Positions 8,825 through 17,407 of a stretch of DNA of 64,000 nt are shown in pieces. Positions within the stretch are counted from its first letter, which is position 1, and every line of letters starts with the position of its first letter. Under the pieces are notes generated by a model. The model had not been told where the DNA came from, made no database searches, and saw only the letters and a program-made list of their open reading frames with translations. Location of the stretch: contig NZ_JAHSTW010000007.1 of the NCBI RefSeq assembly GCF_019145195.1, forward strand, positions 298,639 through 362,638. Reading direction: 5' to 3'. The stretch comes from Pseudomonas siliginis. Lineage in GTDB: Bacteria; Pseudomonadota; Gammaproteobacteria; Pseudomonadales; Pseudomonadaceae. The translations under genes were made by a program, and so were the position numbers.

Positions 8825-9636
8825 ACAGCGCACTGTATAGCGGCGTGATTGGCCACCGACGTTTTGCGCCGCGCCGCCACGAATTCCGCTACCGCATTGG
8901 CCTGCTCTATCTCGACCTGAGCGAACAAGACGCCGTGCTGGCCTTGTCGCCACTGGCGGGGCGCAGCCGCTTTGCGCCGTTCTCGTTTCGCGAAACCGAT
9001 TACCTGAAAGCCTTCACCGGCAAGGGCATGCGCCTGATTGACGCGGTGCGCCAGCAGGTCGGTGCAGCCATCGGTCATGAGCCGCAAGGCGCGGTGTGCC
9101 TGCTGACTCAGCCGCGCAGTTGGGGGCTGTCGTTCAATCCAGTGAGTTTCTTCTATTGCCATGAAGCCGACGGGCAACTGGCGGCGATCGTTTGTGAAGT
9201 GACCAACACGCCGTGGCGCGAGCGTTTTCATTACGTGTTGCCGGCGCAGACGCCGACCAGTCTGGTGGATTTCCACCAACATTTTGCTGTAGCCAAGGCG
9301 TTTCACGTCTCGCCGTTTCTGCCCCGTGACCTCGAATACCGCATGAGCTTCAGCCCGGCCGCGCAAAGCCTGGGTGTGCACATGGCCGATTGGCAGGGCA
9401 GCGAGAAACTGTTCGACGCCACACTGAATCTGCGCCGCGAACCGCTCGATCGTCGCAGCCTGCATCGCTATCTGCGGCGCTTCCCATGGATGACCGCAAA
9501 AACCGCTCTGGCGATTTATTGGCAAGCACTGCGACTGCTGCTCAAGCGCGCGCCGATCTTCCCTCACCAGGCTGCCGACGGCAGCTTTAAAACCGCCACT
9601 GTGCCTCCGAAGGAGCCGCACCATGAAATCCTCTAG
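8821..9636 (+). CDS. DUF1365 family protein
   Basis: A 271-residue protein with the DUF1365 signature: NSALYSGVIGHRRFAPRRHE at the start, FRYRIGLLYLDL, LLTQPRSWGLSFNPVSFFYC, and HVSPFLPRD later. It begins with GTG at 8821, overlapping the stop of the amine oxidase gene, and overlaps the next gene by 14 bases. The family nearly always sits between an amine oxidase-type flavoprotein and a Cfa-like methyltransferase, so it is expected to take part in the same lipid modification. No reaction is assigned here. Confidence 0.85.
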   Translation: MNSALYSGVIGHRRFAPRRHEFRYRIGLLYLDLSEQDAVLALSPLAGRSRFAPFSFRETDYLKAFTGKGMRLIDAVRQQVGAAIGHEPQGAVCLLTQPRSWGLSFNPVSFFYCHEADGQLAAIVCEVTNTPWRERFHYVLPAQTPTSLVDFHQHFAVAKAFHVSPFLPRDLEYRMSFSPAAQSLGVHMADWQGSEKLFDATLNLRREPLDRRSLHRYLRRFPWMTAKTALAIYWQALRLLLKRAPIFPHQAADGSFKTATVPPKEPHHEIL

Positions 9637-10888
9637 CCTGCCGCTCGGTCGCTTCAGCACCAACGGTTTGACCGGCTCGCTGCTGCGCCGTGGCGTGTTG
9701 CGCCAATTGGCCCAGCTCAAACACGGACAATTGATGGTCGTCGAGGATGGCGAACAAATGCTTTTCGGCACCCCGGGCAGTGCTCTGCTTGGTGAAGTCC
9801 ATGTGCTCGATCCGGCCCTGTGGGGCATGGTCGCCAGCAGCGGCTCGATCGGCGCCGGCGAAGCATTCATCCACGGCTATTGGAGTTCGCCGGACCTGAC
9901 TGCTGTGGTGCGCGTATTCGTCAGCAATCTCGATGTACTCGATGCCATGGAGGGTGGCCTGGCGCGTCTGGGCCGGCCCTTCGTGCAAGGCCTGCACTGG
10001 CTCAACCGCAACACGCGCAAGGGTTCGCAGAAAAACATCGCCGCGCACTACGACCTCGGCAATGAACTGTTCGAACAGTTTCTCGACCCGACCATGATGT
10101 ATTCCGCCGCCCAGTTCCTTTCGCCGAGCGACACCCTGGAACAGGCGCAACTGAACAAACTCGAGCGCATCTGCCAGAAACTCGCGCTCAAGCCCAGCGA
10201 CCACCTGCTGGAAATCGGCACCGGCTGGGGCAGCATGGCGTTGTACGCGGCGCAGCATTACGGTTGCCGCGTGACCACCACGACGCTGTCGAAAGAGCAG
10301 TTCGCGTTCACTGCCAAACGCATCGAACAATTGGGCTTGCAGGACCGCGTCACCTTGCTGCTCAAGGATTACCGCGACCTGAGTGGCGAGTACGACAAAC
10401 TGGTGTCGATCGAGATGATCGAAGCGGTCGGCCATCGGTTCCTGCCCACCTACTTCAAGCAATGCGCGCAGTTGCTCAAGAGCAACGGCCTGATGCTGCT
10501 CCAGGCGATCACCATTCGCGAGCAACGCTACGAACAGGCCAAGCGCAGCGTCGACTTCATCCAGCGCTACATCTTCCCCGGCGGCGCCCTGCCCTCGGTA
10601 CACAAGATGCTCGATGTGGTCGGCCGCGAAACCGACATGAACCTGCTGCACATGGAAGATTTCGGCCTGCATTACGCCAAGACACTGCGCCTGTGGCACG
10701 AGAACTTTCGCCTCGCCCATGGTCGTCTGAACGAATTGGGCTATGACGATTATTTCCTGCGTTTGTGGGAGTTTTACCTGTGCTATTGCGAGGGCGGGTT
10801 CCTCGAACGCACCATCGGCACCGCGCAACTGCTGCTGGCCAAACCGGCGGCGATGACCGCGCCGCTGCTCGGGCGCTTCGATGCGTGA
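9623..10888 (+). CDS. Cyclopropane/furan fatty-acid-type SAM methyltransferase
   Basis: A 421-residue Cfa-family enzyme. The SAM-binding motif LLEIGTGWGSMALYA lies near residues 193-207, followed by SIEMIEAVGHRF, QAITIREQRY and FIQRYIFPGGALPS, all conserved in cyclopropane fatty-acyl-phospholipid synthases. Because it lies in an amine oxidase-DUF1365 cluster next to phrB and a LitR regulator, it may be the light-inducible UfaM-type enzyme of furan fatty-acid synthesis rather than a stationary-phase Cfa; sequence alone does not decide. Probably acts at the inner face of the cytoplasmic membrane. Confidence 0.85.
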   Translation: MKSSSLPLGRFSTNGLTGSLLRRGVLRQLAQLKHGQLMVVEDGEQMLFGTPGSALLGEVHVLDPALWGMVASSGSIGAGEAFIHGYWSSPDLTAVVRVFVSNLDVLDAMEGGLARLGRPFVQGLHWLNRNTRKGSQKNIAAHYDLGNELFEQFLDPTMMYSAAQFLSPSDTLEQAQLNKLERICQKLALKPSDHLLEIGTGWGSMALYAAQHYGCRVTTTTLSKEQFAFTAKRIEQLGLQDRVTLLLKDYRDLSGEYDKLVSIEMIEAVGHRFLPTYFKQCAQLLKSNGLMLLQAITIREQRYEQAKRSVDFIQRYIFPGGALPSVHKMLDVVGRETDMNLLHMEDFGLHYAKTLRLWHENFRLAHGRLNELGYDDYFLRLWEFYLCYCEGGFLERTIGTAQLLLAKPAAMTAPLLGRFDA

Positions 10889-11372
10889 GCGAATCGCCAA
10901 TGCCGTGCTGTTTCAGCTCGGCTGGCTGGCCTGCGTACTTGGCGGCAACAGTTTATGGCTGTTGCTGGCGGTGGCGGCTCTGGTGATTCATCTGCGCTGG
11001 ATCAGCAGTTGGGCGGCAGAAGGTCGTTTGATTCTGTGCGTGGTGATTGTCGGCACGGCGGTGGACAGCGTCTTGCGTTACCTCGACGTGTTCCGCTTTG
11101 CAGACGCTTCACCGCTGATTCCGCTGTGGCTGATGCTGCTGTGGGCGCTGCTCGCCACCACGTTGCGCCACTGCCTGGCCTGGAGCGCGCGGCCATGGTG
11201 GCTGGCCAGCGCACTTGGCGCGGTGGGCGGCGCATTGTCGTACTACGCTGGCGGACGGCTGGCCGGCGTGCAATTTCCCTATGGCGATATCCCCACGCTG
11301 ATCTTGATCGGGCTGCTCTGGGCCGTGCTGTTTCCATTGTTGCACTTGATGGCGCGGCGTCTGGCGCCGTGA
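10881..11372 (+). CDS. DUF2878 membrane protein
   Basis: A 163-residue integral membrane protein with about five hydrophobic segments (VLFQLGWLACVLGG, LWLLLAVAALVI, PLWLMLLWALLAT, LASALGAVGGALSYYAGG, LILIGLLWAVLFPLL). It fits DUF2878, a family that closes the Cfa/amine oxidase clusters. The ATG overlaps the methyltransferase gene by 8 bases; it is the last gene of the operon. Confidence 0.75.
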   Translation: MRERIANAVLFQLGWLACVLGGNSLWLLLAVAALVIHLRWISSWAAEGRLILCVVIVGTAVDSVLRYLDVFRFADASPLIPLWLMLLWALLATTLRHCLAWSARPWWLASALGAVGGALSYYAGGRLAGVQFPYGDIPTLILIGLLWAVLFPLLHLMARRLAP

Positions 11373-11424
11373 GCGTCCGTCAGCGCTTTCACACCCACAG
11401 CGATCACTGCCTTACACTGCCACG

Positions 11425-11730
11425 ATGAAAACCATCCCCCACACCCAAATTGCCGAACCGGCGGTCACCTGCTCGACCTGTGCGGCGTGCTGCTGCCAGC
11501 TCGAAGTGATGCTGATCACCGACACCGGCGTGCCTGATCGCTTTATCGATACCGATGAATGGGGCGGTGAAGTGATGCTGCGTCTGGACGACGGCTGGTG
11601 CGCGGCGCTGGATCGCGACAGCATGATGTGCACGATCTATGAACGACGCCCGCTGATTTGCCGCGAGTTTGAAATGGGCGCGCCGGAGTGCATCGAAGAG
11701 CGCCGGGGTATTGCGACAGCCTACCGCTGA
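11425..11730 (+). CDS. YkgJ-type cysteine cluster protein
   Basis: A 101-residue protein with the zinc- or iron-binding cysteine cluster CSTCAACC near residues 15-23, then DGWCAALDRDSMMCTIYERRPLICREFEMG, the pattern of the YkgJ/UPF0153 family (CxxCCxx...CxxY..RPxxCR). Function of the family is unclear. No convincing ribosome site is visible before the ATG. It sits 52 bases after the photolyase operon and converges with pagL across a REP pair. Confidence 0.75.
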   Translation: MKTIPHTQIAEPAVTCSTCAACCCQLEVMLITDTGVPDRFIDTDEWGGEVMLRLDDGWCAALDRDSMMCTIYERRPLICREFEMGAPECIEERRGIATAYR

Positions 11731-11755
11731 TTTGTTTGACGGCGCAGAAACAACT

Positions 11756-11843
11756 GTGGGAGCGAGCCTGCTCGCGAAGGCGATGTGTCAGCCACCATTT
11801 GAATTGACTGACACTCAGCTTTCGCAAGCAGGCTCGCTCCCAC
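11756..11843. repeat. REP pair (BIME/REPIN-like)
   Basis: GTGGGAGCGAGCCTGCTCGC begins at 11756 and the inverted half ends at 11843, with the second copy carrying one change (TTCGCAAGCAGG). It lies between the convergent YkgJ-type and pagL genes, where its hairpins may act as a terminator for both. Confidence 0.88.
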
Positions 11844-11865
11844 GTTGGTTCCGCGTAGCGGCGTG

Positions 11866-12384
11866 TTATAGCGGCATTGTGTAATGCAGCGCGTAGCTTT
11901 CTACACCATCGTTGTCGCTGGACAGGCCGGCGTTGGAATAGTGCGTGGCGCGGATGCCGACTTCGTGGCCGCCGTTGAAACGCAGGCCGACACCGATGCG
12001 GTCTTCAAACTGGAAGGAGCCGCCCAGGTTGTTGCTTTCGTATTCGGTGTTGGAGAACAACGCCACGCCGATACCCGCTTCCACGTATGGCTTGACCGAC
12101 TGGCCGGCAAACTCGTAAACGAATACCGGTGAGAACGACAGGCTGTTGTTGCTGGAAGTCTTGTCACCTTCCCAGTACGTGTAGGCACCGCTCCAGTAGC
12201 CGGTCAGACGACCCACGTCGCTCTGCAGCCAGCTCTTGTCCCAGTCGAAATTCATCCCTAAGCGATACGTCATTGTCGAATCGCTGGTACCGCCGACGGC
12301 GAATTCAACGCCAGCGGCTTGTGCAGTAATGCTTTGCCCCATCAGTGCGGCCGCAATCGCGGCCAAGCAGAATAGTCGCTTCAC
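11866..12384 (-). CDS. pagL: Lipid A 3-O-deacylase PagL
   Basis: Outer-membrane beta-barrel enzyme that removes the 3-O-linked acyl chain of lipid A. The 172-residue precursor has a signal peptide ending AQA at residue 23. The catalytic residues are visible at the expected spacing: H148, S150 and E162 (His, +2 Ser, +14 Glu, as in P. aeruginosa PagL H126/S128/E140). The barrel strands alternate aromatic and polar residues and the protein ends ALHYTMPL. It lies 111 bases downstream of murI on the same strand but probably has its own promoter. Confidence 0.85.
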   Translation of the reverse strand: MKRLFCLAAIAAALMGQSITAQAAGVEFAVGGTSDSTMTYRLGMNFDWDKSWLQSDVGRLTGYWSGAYTYWEGDKTSSNNSLSFSPVFVYEFAGQSVKPYVEAGIGVALFSNTEYESNNLGGSFQFEDRIGVGLRFNGGHEVGIRATHYSNAGLSSDNDGVESYALHYTMPL

Positions 12385-12495
12385 TTTGAAACTTCCTTTT
12401 CCGGAACGATCGTTTGGTTTTTAGTTGCTGCTGTCGCTATAGAAATCCGCGCTTGGTCAGAAGTTCAGCGTTTTTTTAGTTATTTCACATTTTTT

Positions 12496-13287
12496 TTACA
12501 AGTCGAAGTTTTGCACATTCGACGCAGTTTGGCCCAGCAACGGTAGGATTTTTCTGAGGGATTGCGGATCGCCGCTGGTCCAGAACTTCACCGGCTGGCT
12601 CGGACGTTGCGCCAGCAGATCACGCTCGGCGAGCAAGCGCTGCAACTGCCGGGCCACGGCAGCTCCGGTATCGATCAGGCTGACATCGTCGGCGATCATC
12701 GACCTGAGTAACGGCTTGAGGAAGGGATAATGGGTGCAGCCAAGAATGATCGTATCGCAGTTTTGCGCCAGCAATGGAGCGACGTAACTTTGCAATAAAG
12801 TGCGTAATTCAGCGCTGTGCAGATCACCCGTTTCGATCAGTTCGACCAGTCCCGGACACGGCTGGGTGATGACTTTTATGTCAGCCGCGAAGCGATCGAG
12901 CAACGCGGCAAACTTCGCGCTCTGCAACGTGCCGGTCGTCGCCAGGACGCCAACCACGCCGCTTCGTGTGGCCGCTGCGGCCGGTTTGACCGCCGGTTCC
13001 ATGCCGACAATCGGCCAGTCGGGAAAGTCGCGACGCAAGTCGGCAACGCCGGCCACAGTCGCGGTATTGCACGCCAGCACCAGAGCCTTGGCACCCTGCT
13101 CGCGAAAGAACCCGGCCATCACGCTGCAACGCTGGCGGATGAATTCCGGGGTTTTCTCGCCGTAAGGAATGTTCCCGCAATCGGCGACGTAAAGCAGCGA
13201 TTCATTGGGCAGCAAGCGCTGGATTTCGCCGAGGACCGACAAGCCGCCGACCCCGGAATCGAACACGCCGATCGGCGCTTCACGCAT
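12496..13287 (-). CDS. murI: Glutamate racemase
   Basis: Makes D-glutamate for peptidoglycan. The 263-residue protein starts MREAPIGVFDSGVGGLSVL, and the two catalytic cysteines are C73 (ACNTAT) and C184 (LGCTHYPF). The start at 13287 gives the conserved N-terminus and overlaps moeB by 8 bases; the longer frame to 13359 lies in moeB and is not used. Last gene of the hemA-prfA-prmC-moeB-murI operon. Confidence 0.95.
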   Translation of the reverse strand: MREAPIGVFDSGVGGLSVLGEIQRLLPNESLLYVADCGNIPYGEKTPEFIRQRCSVMAGFFREQGAKALVLACNTATVAGVADLRRDFPDWPIVGMEPAVKPAAAATRSGVVGVLATTGTLQSAKFAALLDRFAADIKVITQPCPGLVELIETGDLHSAELRTLLQSYVAPLLAQNCDTIILGCTHYPFLKPLLRSMIADDVSLIDTGAAVARQLQRLLAERDLLAQRPSQPVKFWTSGDPQSLRKILPLLGQTASNVQNFDL

Positions 13288-14035
13288 GGCGGGCGCCACA
13301 GACGCTGCAGCCCGGATCGCGCTTGACCCGCAGCTCACGGAATCGCGAACCCAGGGCATCGATCAGCAACAACCGCCCCACCAACGGTTCGCCAAAGCCG
13401 ACCAGCACCTTCAACGCTTCCAGCGCCTGCAAACTGCCAACCAGACCGACCAGTGGCCCGACCACGCCGGCCTCGCTGCACGTCAGTTCGGCTTCGCTGC
13501 CATGTCCGTAAAGGCAGTGGTAGCAAGGGCTGTCGGCACGTCGTGGATCGAACACCGACAACTGCCCTTCCAGACGAATCGCCGCGCCGCTGACTAATGG
13601 CTTGCGCGCGGCAACACAGGCGGCGTTGACCGCCTCACGGGTAGAGAAGTTGTCCGAGCAATCGAGCACCAGATCCACCGCCGCCACCGCTGCGGCGAGG
13701 GAATCGGCGTCCAGCGCCTGACGATGGGCGACCAGTTGAATCTCGGGATTGATCGCGCCCAGGCGCTTGAGCGCCGAGTCGACCTTGGACATGCCGACAC
13801 TGTCGGTGTCGTGAATGATCTGCCGTTGCAGGTTGGTCAGATCGACCGTGTCGAAATCCGCCAGATGCAATTCGCCGACGCCCGCTGCTGCCAGATACAG
13901 CGCCACTGGCGCGCCGAGGCCGCCGAGGCCAACGATCAGCACGCGGCTGTCTTTGAGCTTCAGTTGCCCGTCGATGTCGATGTGTTGCAGCAGAATCTGC
14001 CGGCTGTAGCGCAGCAATTCCTGATCATTCAGCAC
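13280..14035 (-). CDS. moeB: Molybdopterin-synthase adenylyltransferase (MoeB/HesA/ThiF)
   Basis: Activates the C-terminus of a ubiquitin-like sulfur carrier by adenylation. The 251-residue protein begins MLNDQELLRYSRQILL, has the nucleotide motif GLGGLGAPVALYLAAAGVG, DFDTVDLTNLQRQ, DCSDNFSTREAVN and two zinc-binding CxxC pairs (CYHC and CSVCG near the end). It lies between prmC and murI with short overlaps on both sides. Confidence 0.92.
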   Translation of the reverse strand: MLNDQELLRYSRQILLQHIDIDGQLKLKDSRVLIVGLGGLGAPVALYLAAAGVGELHLADFDTVDLTNLQRQIIHDTDSVGMSKVDSALKRLGAINPEIQLVAHRQALDADSLAAAVAAVDLVLDCSDNFSTREAVNAACVAARKPLVSGAAIRLEGQLSVFDPRRADSPCYHCLYGHGSEAELTCSEAGVVGPLVGLVGSLQALEALKVLVGFGEPLVGRLLLIDALGSRFRELRVKRDPGCSVCGARHA

Positions 14036-14859
14036 GGCAGGCGCCCCAGACTGATGCGTTGATGGCCGCCCAGATCGGTGCGGCTGTGGACTTCTTCAAA
14101 GCCACGGGTAAGCAGCAGATCACGCACCGCTTCGGCCTGATCATAGCCGTGCTCGAGCATCAGCCAGCCGCCGGTTTCAAGATGATCCGGCGCCTGCGCA
14201 ACAATCAGGCGCAGATCGTCGAGGCCATCTTCACCGGCGATCAGCGCACTGGCCGGTTCGAAGCGCACATCGCCCTCGACCAGATGCGGATCGGTGGCGG
14301 CAATGTACGGCGGGTTGCTGATAATCAGTTGAAAGCGCTGGCCTTCAAGGGCGCTGAACCAATGGCTGCTCAGCACCGTAGCGTTGTTCAGGTGCAGACG
14401 CTGGCGATTGCGTTCGGCCAGGGCCACGGCTTCAAGCACACGATCCACGGCGGTGACTTTCCACGCCGGGCGTTCGCTGGCCAAAGCCAAAGCAATCGCG
14501 CCACTGCCGGTGCCCAAGTCGAGGACCTTGGCCGGGGTTGCCGGCAGCAGCTCAAGGGCTGCCTCCACCAGCAATTCGGTGTCGGGACGCGGAATCAGCG
14601 TGTGCGGCGCGACTTCCAGATCGAGTTTCCAGAAGCCCTGCTGGCCGAGAATGTAAGCCACTGGCTCACCGCTACGCCGCCGTTGCAAATACTCGGCATA
14701 GGTCAGCGCAGCCTCGCTCGGCACGATGCGCTCGGGCCAGGTGTGCAGGAAGCTGCGCGACTTGCCCAGTGCGGCGGCGAGCAGCAATTCAGCGTCCAGA
14801 CGCGCAGTCGGCGAGTCCGGCAACTCGGCAGCGCGCAAGAGGCTGGCGATGATGGTCAT
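14029..14859 (-). CDS. prmC: Peptide chain release factor N5-glutamine methyltransferase
   Basis: Methylates the glutamine of the GGQ motif in release factors, the product of the adjacent prfA gene. The 276-residue protein has the SAM motif VLDLGTGSGAIALALA and the catalytic ISNPPYIA motif. It starts on the base after the prfA stop codon and overlaps moeB by 7 bases, so substrate and modifier are co-expressed. Confidence 0.96.
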   Translation of the reverse strand: MTIIASLLRAAELPDSPTARLDAELLLAAALGKSRSFLHTWPERIVPSEAALTYAEYLQRRRSGEPVAYILGQQGFWKLDLEVAPHTLIPRPDTELLVEAALELLPATPAKVLDLGTGSGAIALALASERPAWKVTAVDRVLEAVALAERNRQRLHLNNATVLSSHWFSALEGQRFQLIISNPPYIAATDPHLVEGDVRFEPASALIAGEDGLDDLRLIVAQAPDHLETGGWLMLEHGYDQAEAVRDLLLTRGFEEVHSRTDLGGHQRISLGRLPC

Positions 14860-15942
14860 TTATTCACCTATCGCTGCGAGTTGGTCAGCCTGATACTCGG
14901 CCAGCAAGGGCTCGATCACGGCTTCGACGCCACCGGCGAGAATTTCATCCAGGGAATACAGGGTCAGGTTGACGCGATGGTCGGTGACCCGGCCCTGGGC
15001 GTAGTTGTAGGTGCGGATACGCTCGGAACGATCGCCGGAGCCGACCAGCAACTTGCGCTCACTGGCAATCGCGTTGGCTGCCGCTGCGTTTTGCTGATCG
15101 TTGAGCTTGGCCGACAGCCACGCCATCGCCCGCGCGCGGTTCTTGTGCTGGGAGCGCTCTTCCTGGCATTCGACGACGGTGCCGGTCGGGATGTGGGTGA
15201 TGCGGATCGCCGAATCGGTGGTGTTGACGTGCTGACCACCGGCGCCGGAGGAACGGTAAGTGTCGACGCGCAGATCCGCCGGGTTGATCTCGATGGCTTC
15301 GCGCTCATCCGGCTCCGGCAACACCGCCACGGTGCAGGCCGACGTGTGGATCCGGCCTTGGGATTCGGTGGCGGGGACACGCTGGACGCGGTGTGCGCCG
15401 GACTCGAATTTCAGCTTGCCGTAAACGTTGTCGCCTTCGATGCGCGCGATGACTTCTTTATAGCCACCGTGTTCGCCTTCGTTTTCCGAGAGGATCTCTA
15501 CGCGCCAGCCACGCCGCTCGGCATAACGCGAGTACATGCGAAACAGGTCGCCGGAGAAGATCGCCGCCTCGTCGCCACCGGTGCCGGCGCGGATTTCGAG
15601 GAACACGTTACGCCCGTCATTCGGATCTTTAGGCAGCAGCATGCGCTGCAGATCGGACTCCAGCGTGACCAGCAACTCCTTGGCTTCGCGAACTTCTTCC
15701 ACGGCCATTTCGCGCATGTCCGGGTCGTTGTCCTTGAGCAGCGCCTGCGCGCCTTCAAGATCGCTTTGTACGCCGAGCAGCTTTTTATAGGAGGCCACTA
15801 CCGGCTCGAGTTCGGCGTACTCCTTGGAATAGGCGCGGAATTTGGCCTGATCGGCAATGACTTCACCGTCGCCGAGCAGCGCGGTCAGTTCCTCGAAACG
15901 GTCCTGGAGAATGTCCAGCTTGTTGAGCAGTGACGCTTTCAT
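14860..15942 (-). CDS. prfA: Peptide chain release factor 1
   Basis: Reads UAA and UAG stop codons. The 360-residue protein carries the tripeptide anticodon region RVPATESQGR (PxT) and the GGQ loop SSGAGGQHVNTTDSA. Starts MKASLLNKLDILQDRFEEL, as in other RF1 proteins. Overlaps hemA by 4 bases and abuts prmC. Confidence 0.97.
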   Translation of the reverse strand: MKASLLNKLDILQDRFEELTALLGDGEVIADQAKFRAYSKEYAELEPVVASYKKLLGVQSDLEGAQALLKDNDPDMREMAVEEVREAKELLVTLESDLQRMLLPKDPNDGRNVFLEIRAGTGGDEAAIFSGDLFRMYSRYAERRGWRVEILSENEGEHGGYKEVIARIEGDNVYGKLKFESGAHRVQRVPATESQGRIHTSACTVAVLPEPDEREAIEINPADLRVDTYRSSGAGGQHVNTTDSAIRITHIPTGTVVECQEERSQHKNRARAMAWLSAKLNDQQNAAAANAIASERKLLVGSGDRSERIRTYNYAQGRVTDHRVNLTLYSLDEILAGGVEAVIEPLLAEYQADQLAAIGE

Positions 15943-17225
15943 TGCGGTTTTTTATCCGAAAAACTATCCGGTGAGCCCTCAAGGGCAAAGAGTTCCTGGG
16001 CCATGGCCAGCGCATCGAGGCGGCCTTCGGCAGACAGCTTTTTCAACTGCACGCTGGGCGCATGCAAGAGTTTGTTGGTCAGGCCACGGGCCAGTTGCCC
16101 GAGCACGTCTTCGGCGTTGCCACCGTTGGCCAGCAGACGCAGGGCCTTCTGCAATTCCTCGTCCCGCAGGCGTTCGCTCTGTTGACGATAGGCCTTGAGC
16201 ACGTCGACCGCCGCCAGTTCGCGCAGGCGCACCATGAAATCGTCAGCGCCGACCGAGACCATTTCCTCCGCCGCTTGCGCAGCGCCCTGACGGCTCTTGA
16301 GGTTCTCGGCGACCACTTCGTGAAGATCGTCGACGCTGTACAGGTAAACGTCGTCGAGCTCGCCGACTTCCGGCTCGATATCGCGCGGTACCGCAATGTC
16401 GACCATGAAAATCGGCTTGTGCTTGCGCAGCTTCAGTGCACTTTCCACCGCACCCTTGCCGAGGATTGGCAACTGGCTGGCGGTCGAACTGATGACGATA
16501 TCGCTGCGCACCAGCTCCGCCGGAATGTCCGAGAGCAGCACGGCGTGAGCGCCGAACTGCTCGGCCAACTGACTGGCGCGCTCCAGCGTGCGGTTGGCAA
16601 CGACGATGCGCTTGACCCCCAGCTCATGCAAATGGCGCGCGACCAGCGTAATCGTCTCGCCGGCACCGATCAGCAGCGCCTGGCTGCGTTGCAGATCGCT
16701 GAAAATCTGTTTCGCCAGGCTCACTGCGGCAAACGCCACCGACACCGGGTTCTCGCCGATCGCGGTATCGGTACGCACTTGCTTGGCGGCATTGAACGTC
16801 GCCTGAAACAGCCGCCCCAGCAGCGGACCGATGGTGCCGGCCTCGCGGGCCACGGCGTAGGCCGATTTCATCTGGCCGAGAATCTGCGGTTCGCCCAGCA
16901 CCAGCGAGTCAAGCCCGGAGGCGACGCGCATCATGTGACGAACAGCCGCATCGTCTTCATGCACATAGGCACTGGCGCGCAGCTCGTCCAGGCTCAGATG
17001 GTGATAATCGGCCAGCCAGCGCAGCACGACATCGGCCGAGAGCTGATCCTGTTCTATATAAAGCTCACTGCGATTGCAGGTGGAGAGGATCGCAGCTTCG
17101 CGGCTGTCGGTCAGTCGGCAGAGCTGCTGCAAGGCCTCCACCAGCTGCTCAGGGGTAAAGGCCACGCGCTCGCGGACGTCTACTGAAGCAGTCTTGTGGT
17201 TAATACCGAGTGCAAGGAAGGCCAT
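15939..17225 (-). CDS. hemA: Glutamyl-tRNA reductase
   Basis: First committed step of C5-pathway heme synthesis: NADPH reduction of glutamyl-tRNA to glutamate-1-semialdehyde. The 428-residue protein begins MAFLALGINHKTASVDVRE, with the catalytic C50 in STCNRSELY and the NADPH-binding IGAGETITLVARHL region. First gene of the minus-strand operon; the 182 bases up to the divergent TPR gene hold the promoters. Confidence 0.97.
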   Translation of the reverse strand: MAFLALGINHKTASVDVRERVAFTPEQLVEALQQLCRLTDSREAAILSTCNRSELYIEQDQLSADVVLRWLADYHHLSLDELRASAYVHEDDAAVRHMMRVASGLDSLVLGEPQILGQMKSAYAVAREAGTIGPLLGRLFQATFNAAKQVRTDTAIGENPVSVAFAAVSLAKQIFSDLQRSQALLIGAGETITLVARHLHELGVKRIVVANRTLERASQLAEQFGAHAVLLSDIPAELVRSDIVISSTASQLPILGKGAVESALKLRKHKPIFMVDIAVPRDIEPEVGELDDVYLYSVDDLHEVVAENLKSRQGAAQAAEEMVSVGADDFMVRLRELAAVDVLKAYRQQSERLRDEELQKALRLLANGGNAEDVLGQLARGLTNKLLHAPSVQLKKLSAEGRLDALAMAQELFALEGSPDSFSDKKPQ

Positions 17226-17407
17226 TCAAGGTCGCTGGTGGTGACGTGAAGCCGGCAATTGTCCTACTTCGAAAGATTCAGAACAACTACCGCTGACTAT
17301 TGTCCCAATCGTCAGCCCCTATAATGGCCACAATTGAGTCTCGGTTATGTTTGGCCGAAGGCTTGTGTCATGATGATCCGACCGCAGGTTAGTCGTCCTC
17401 TTCCTAT

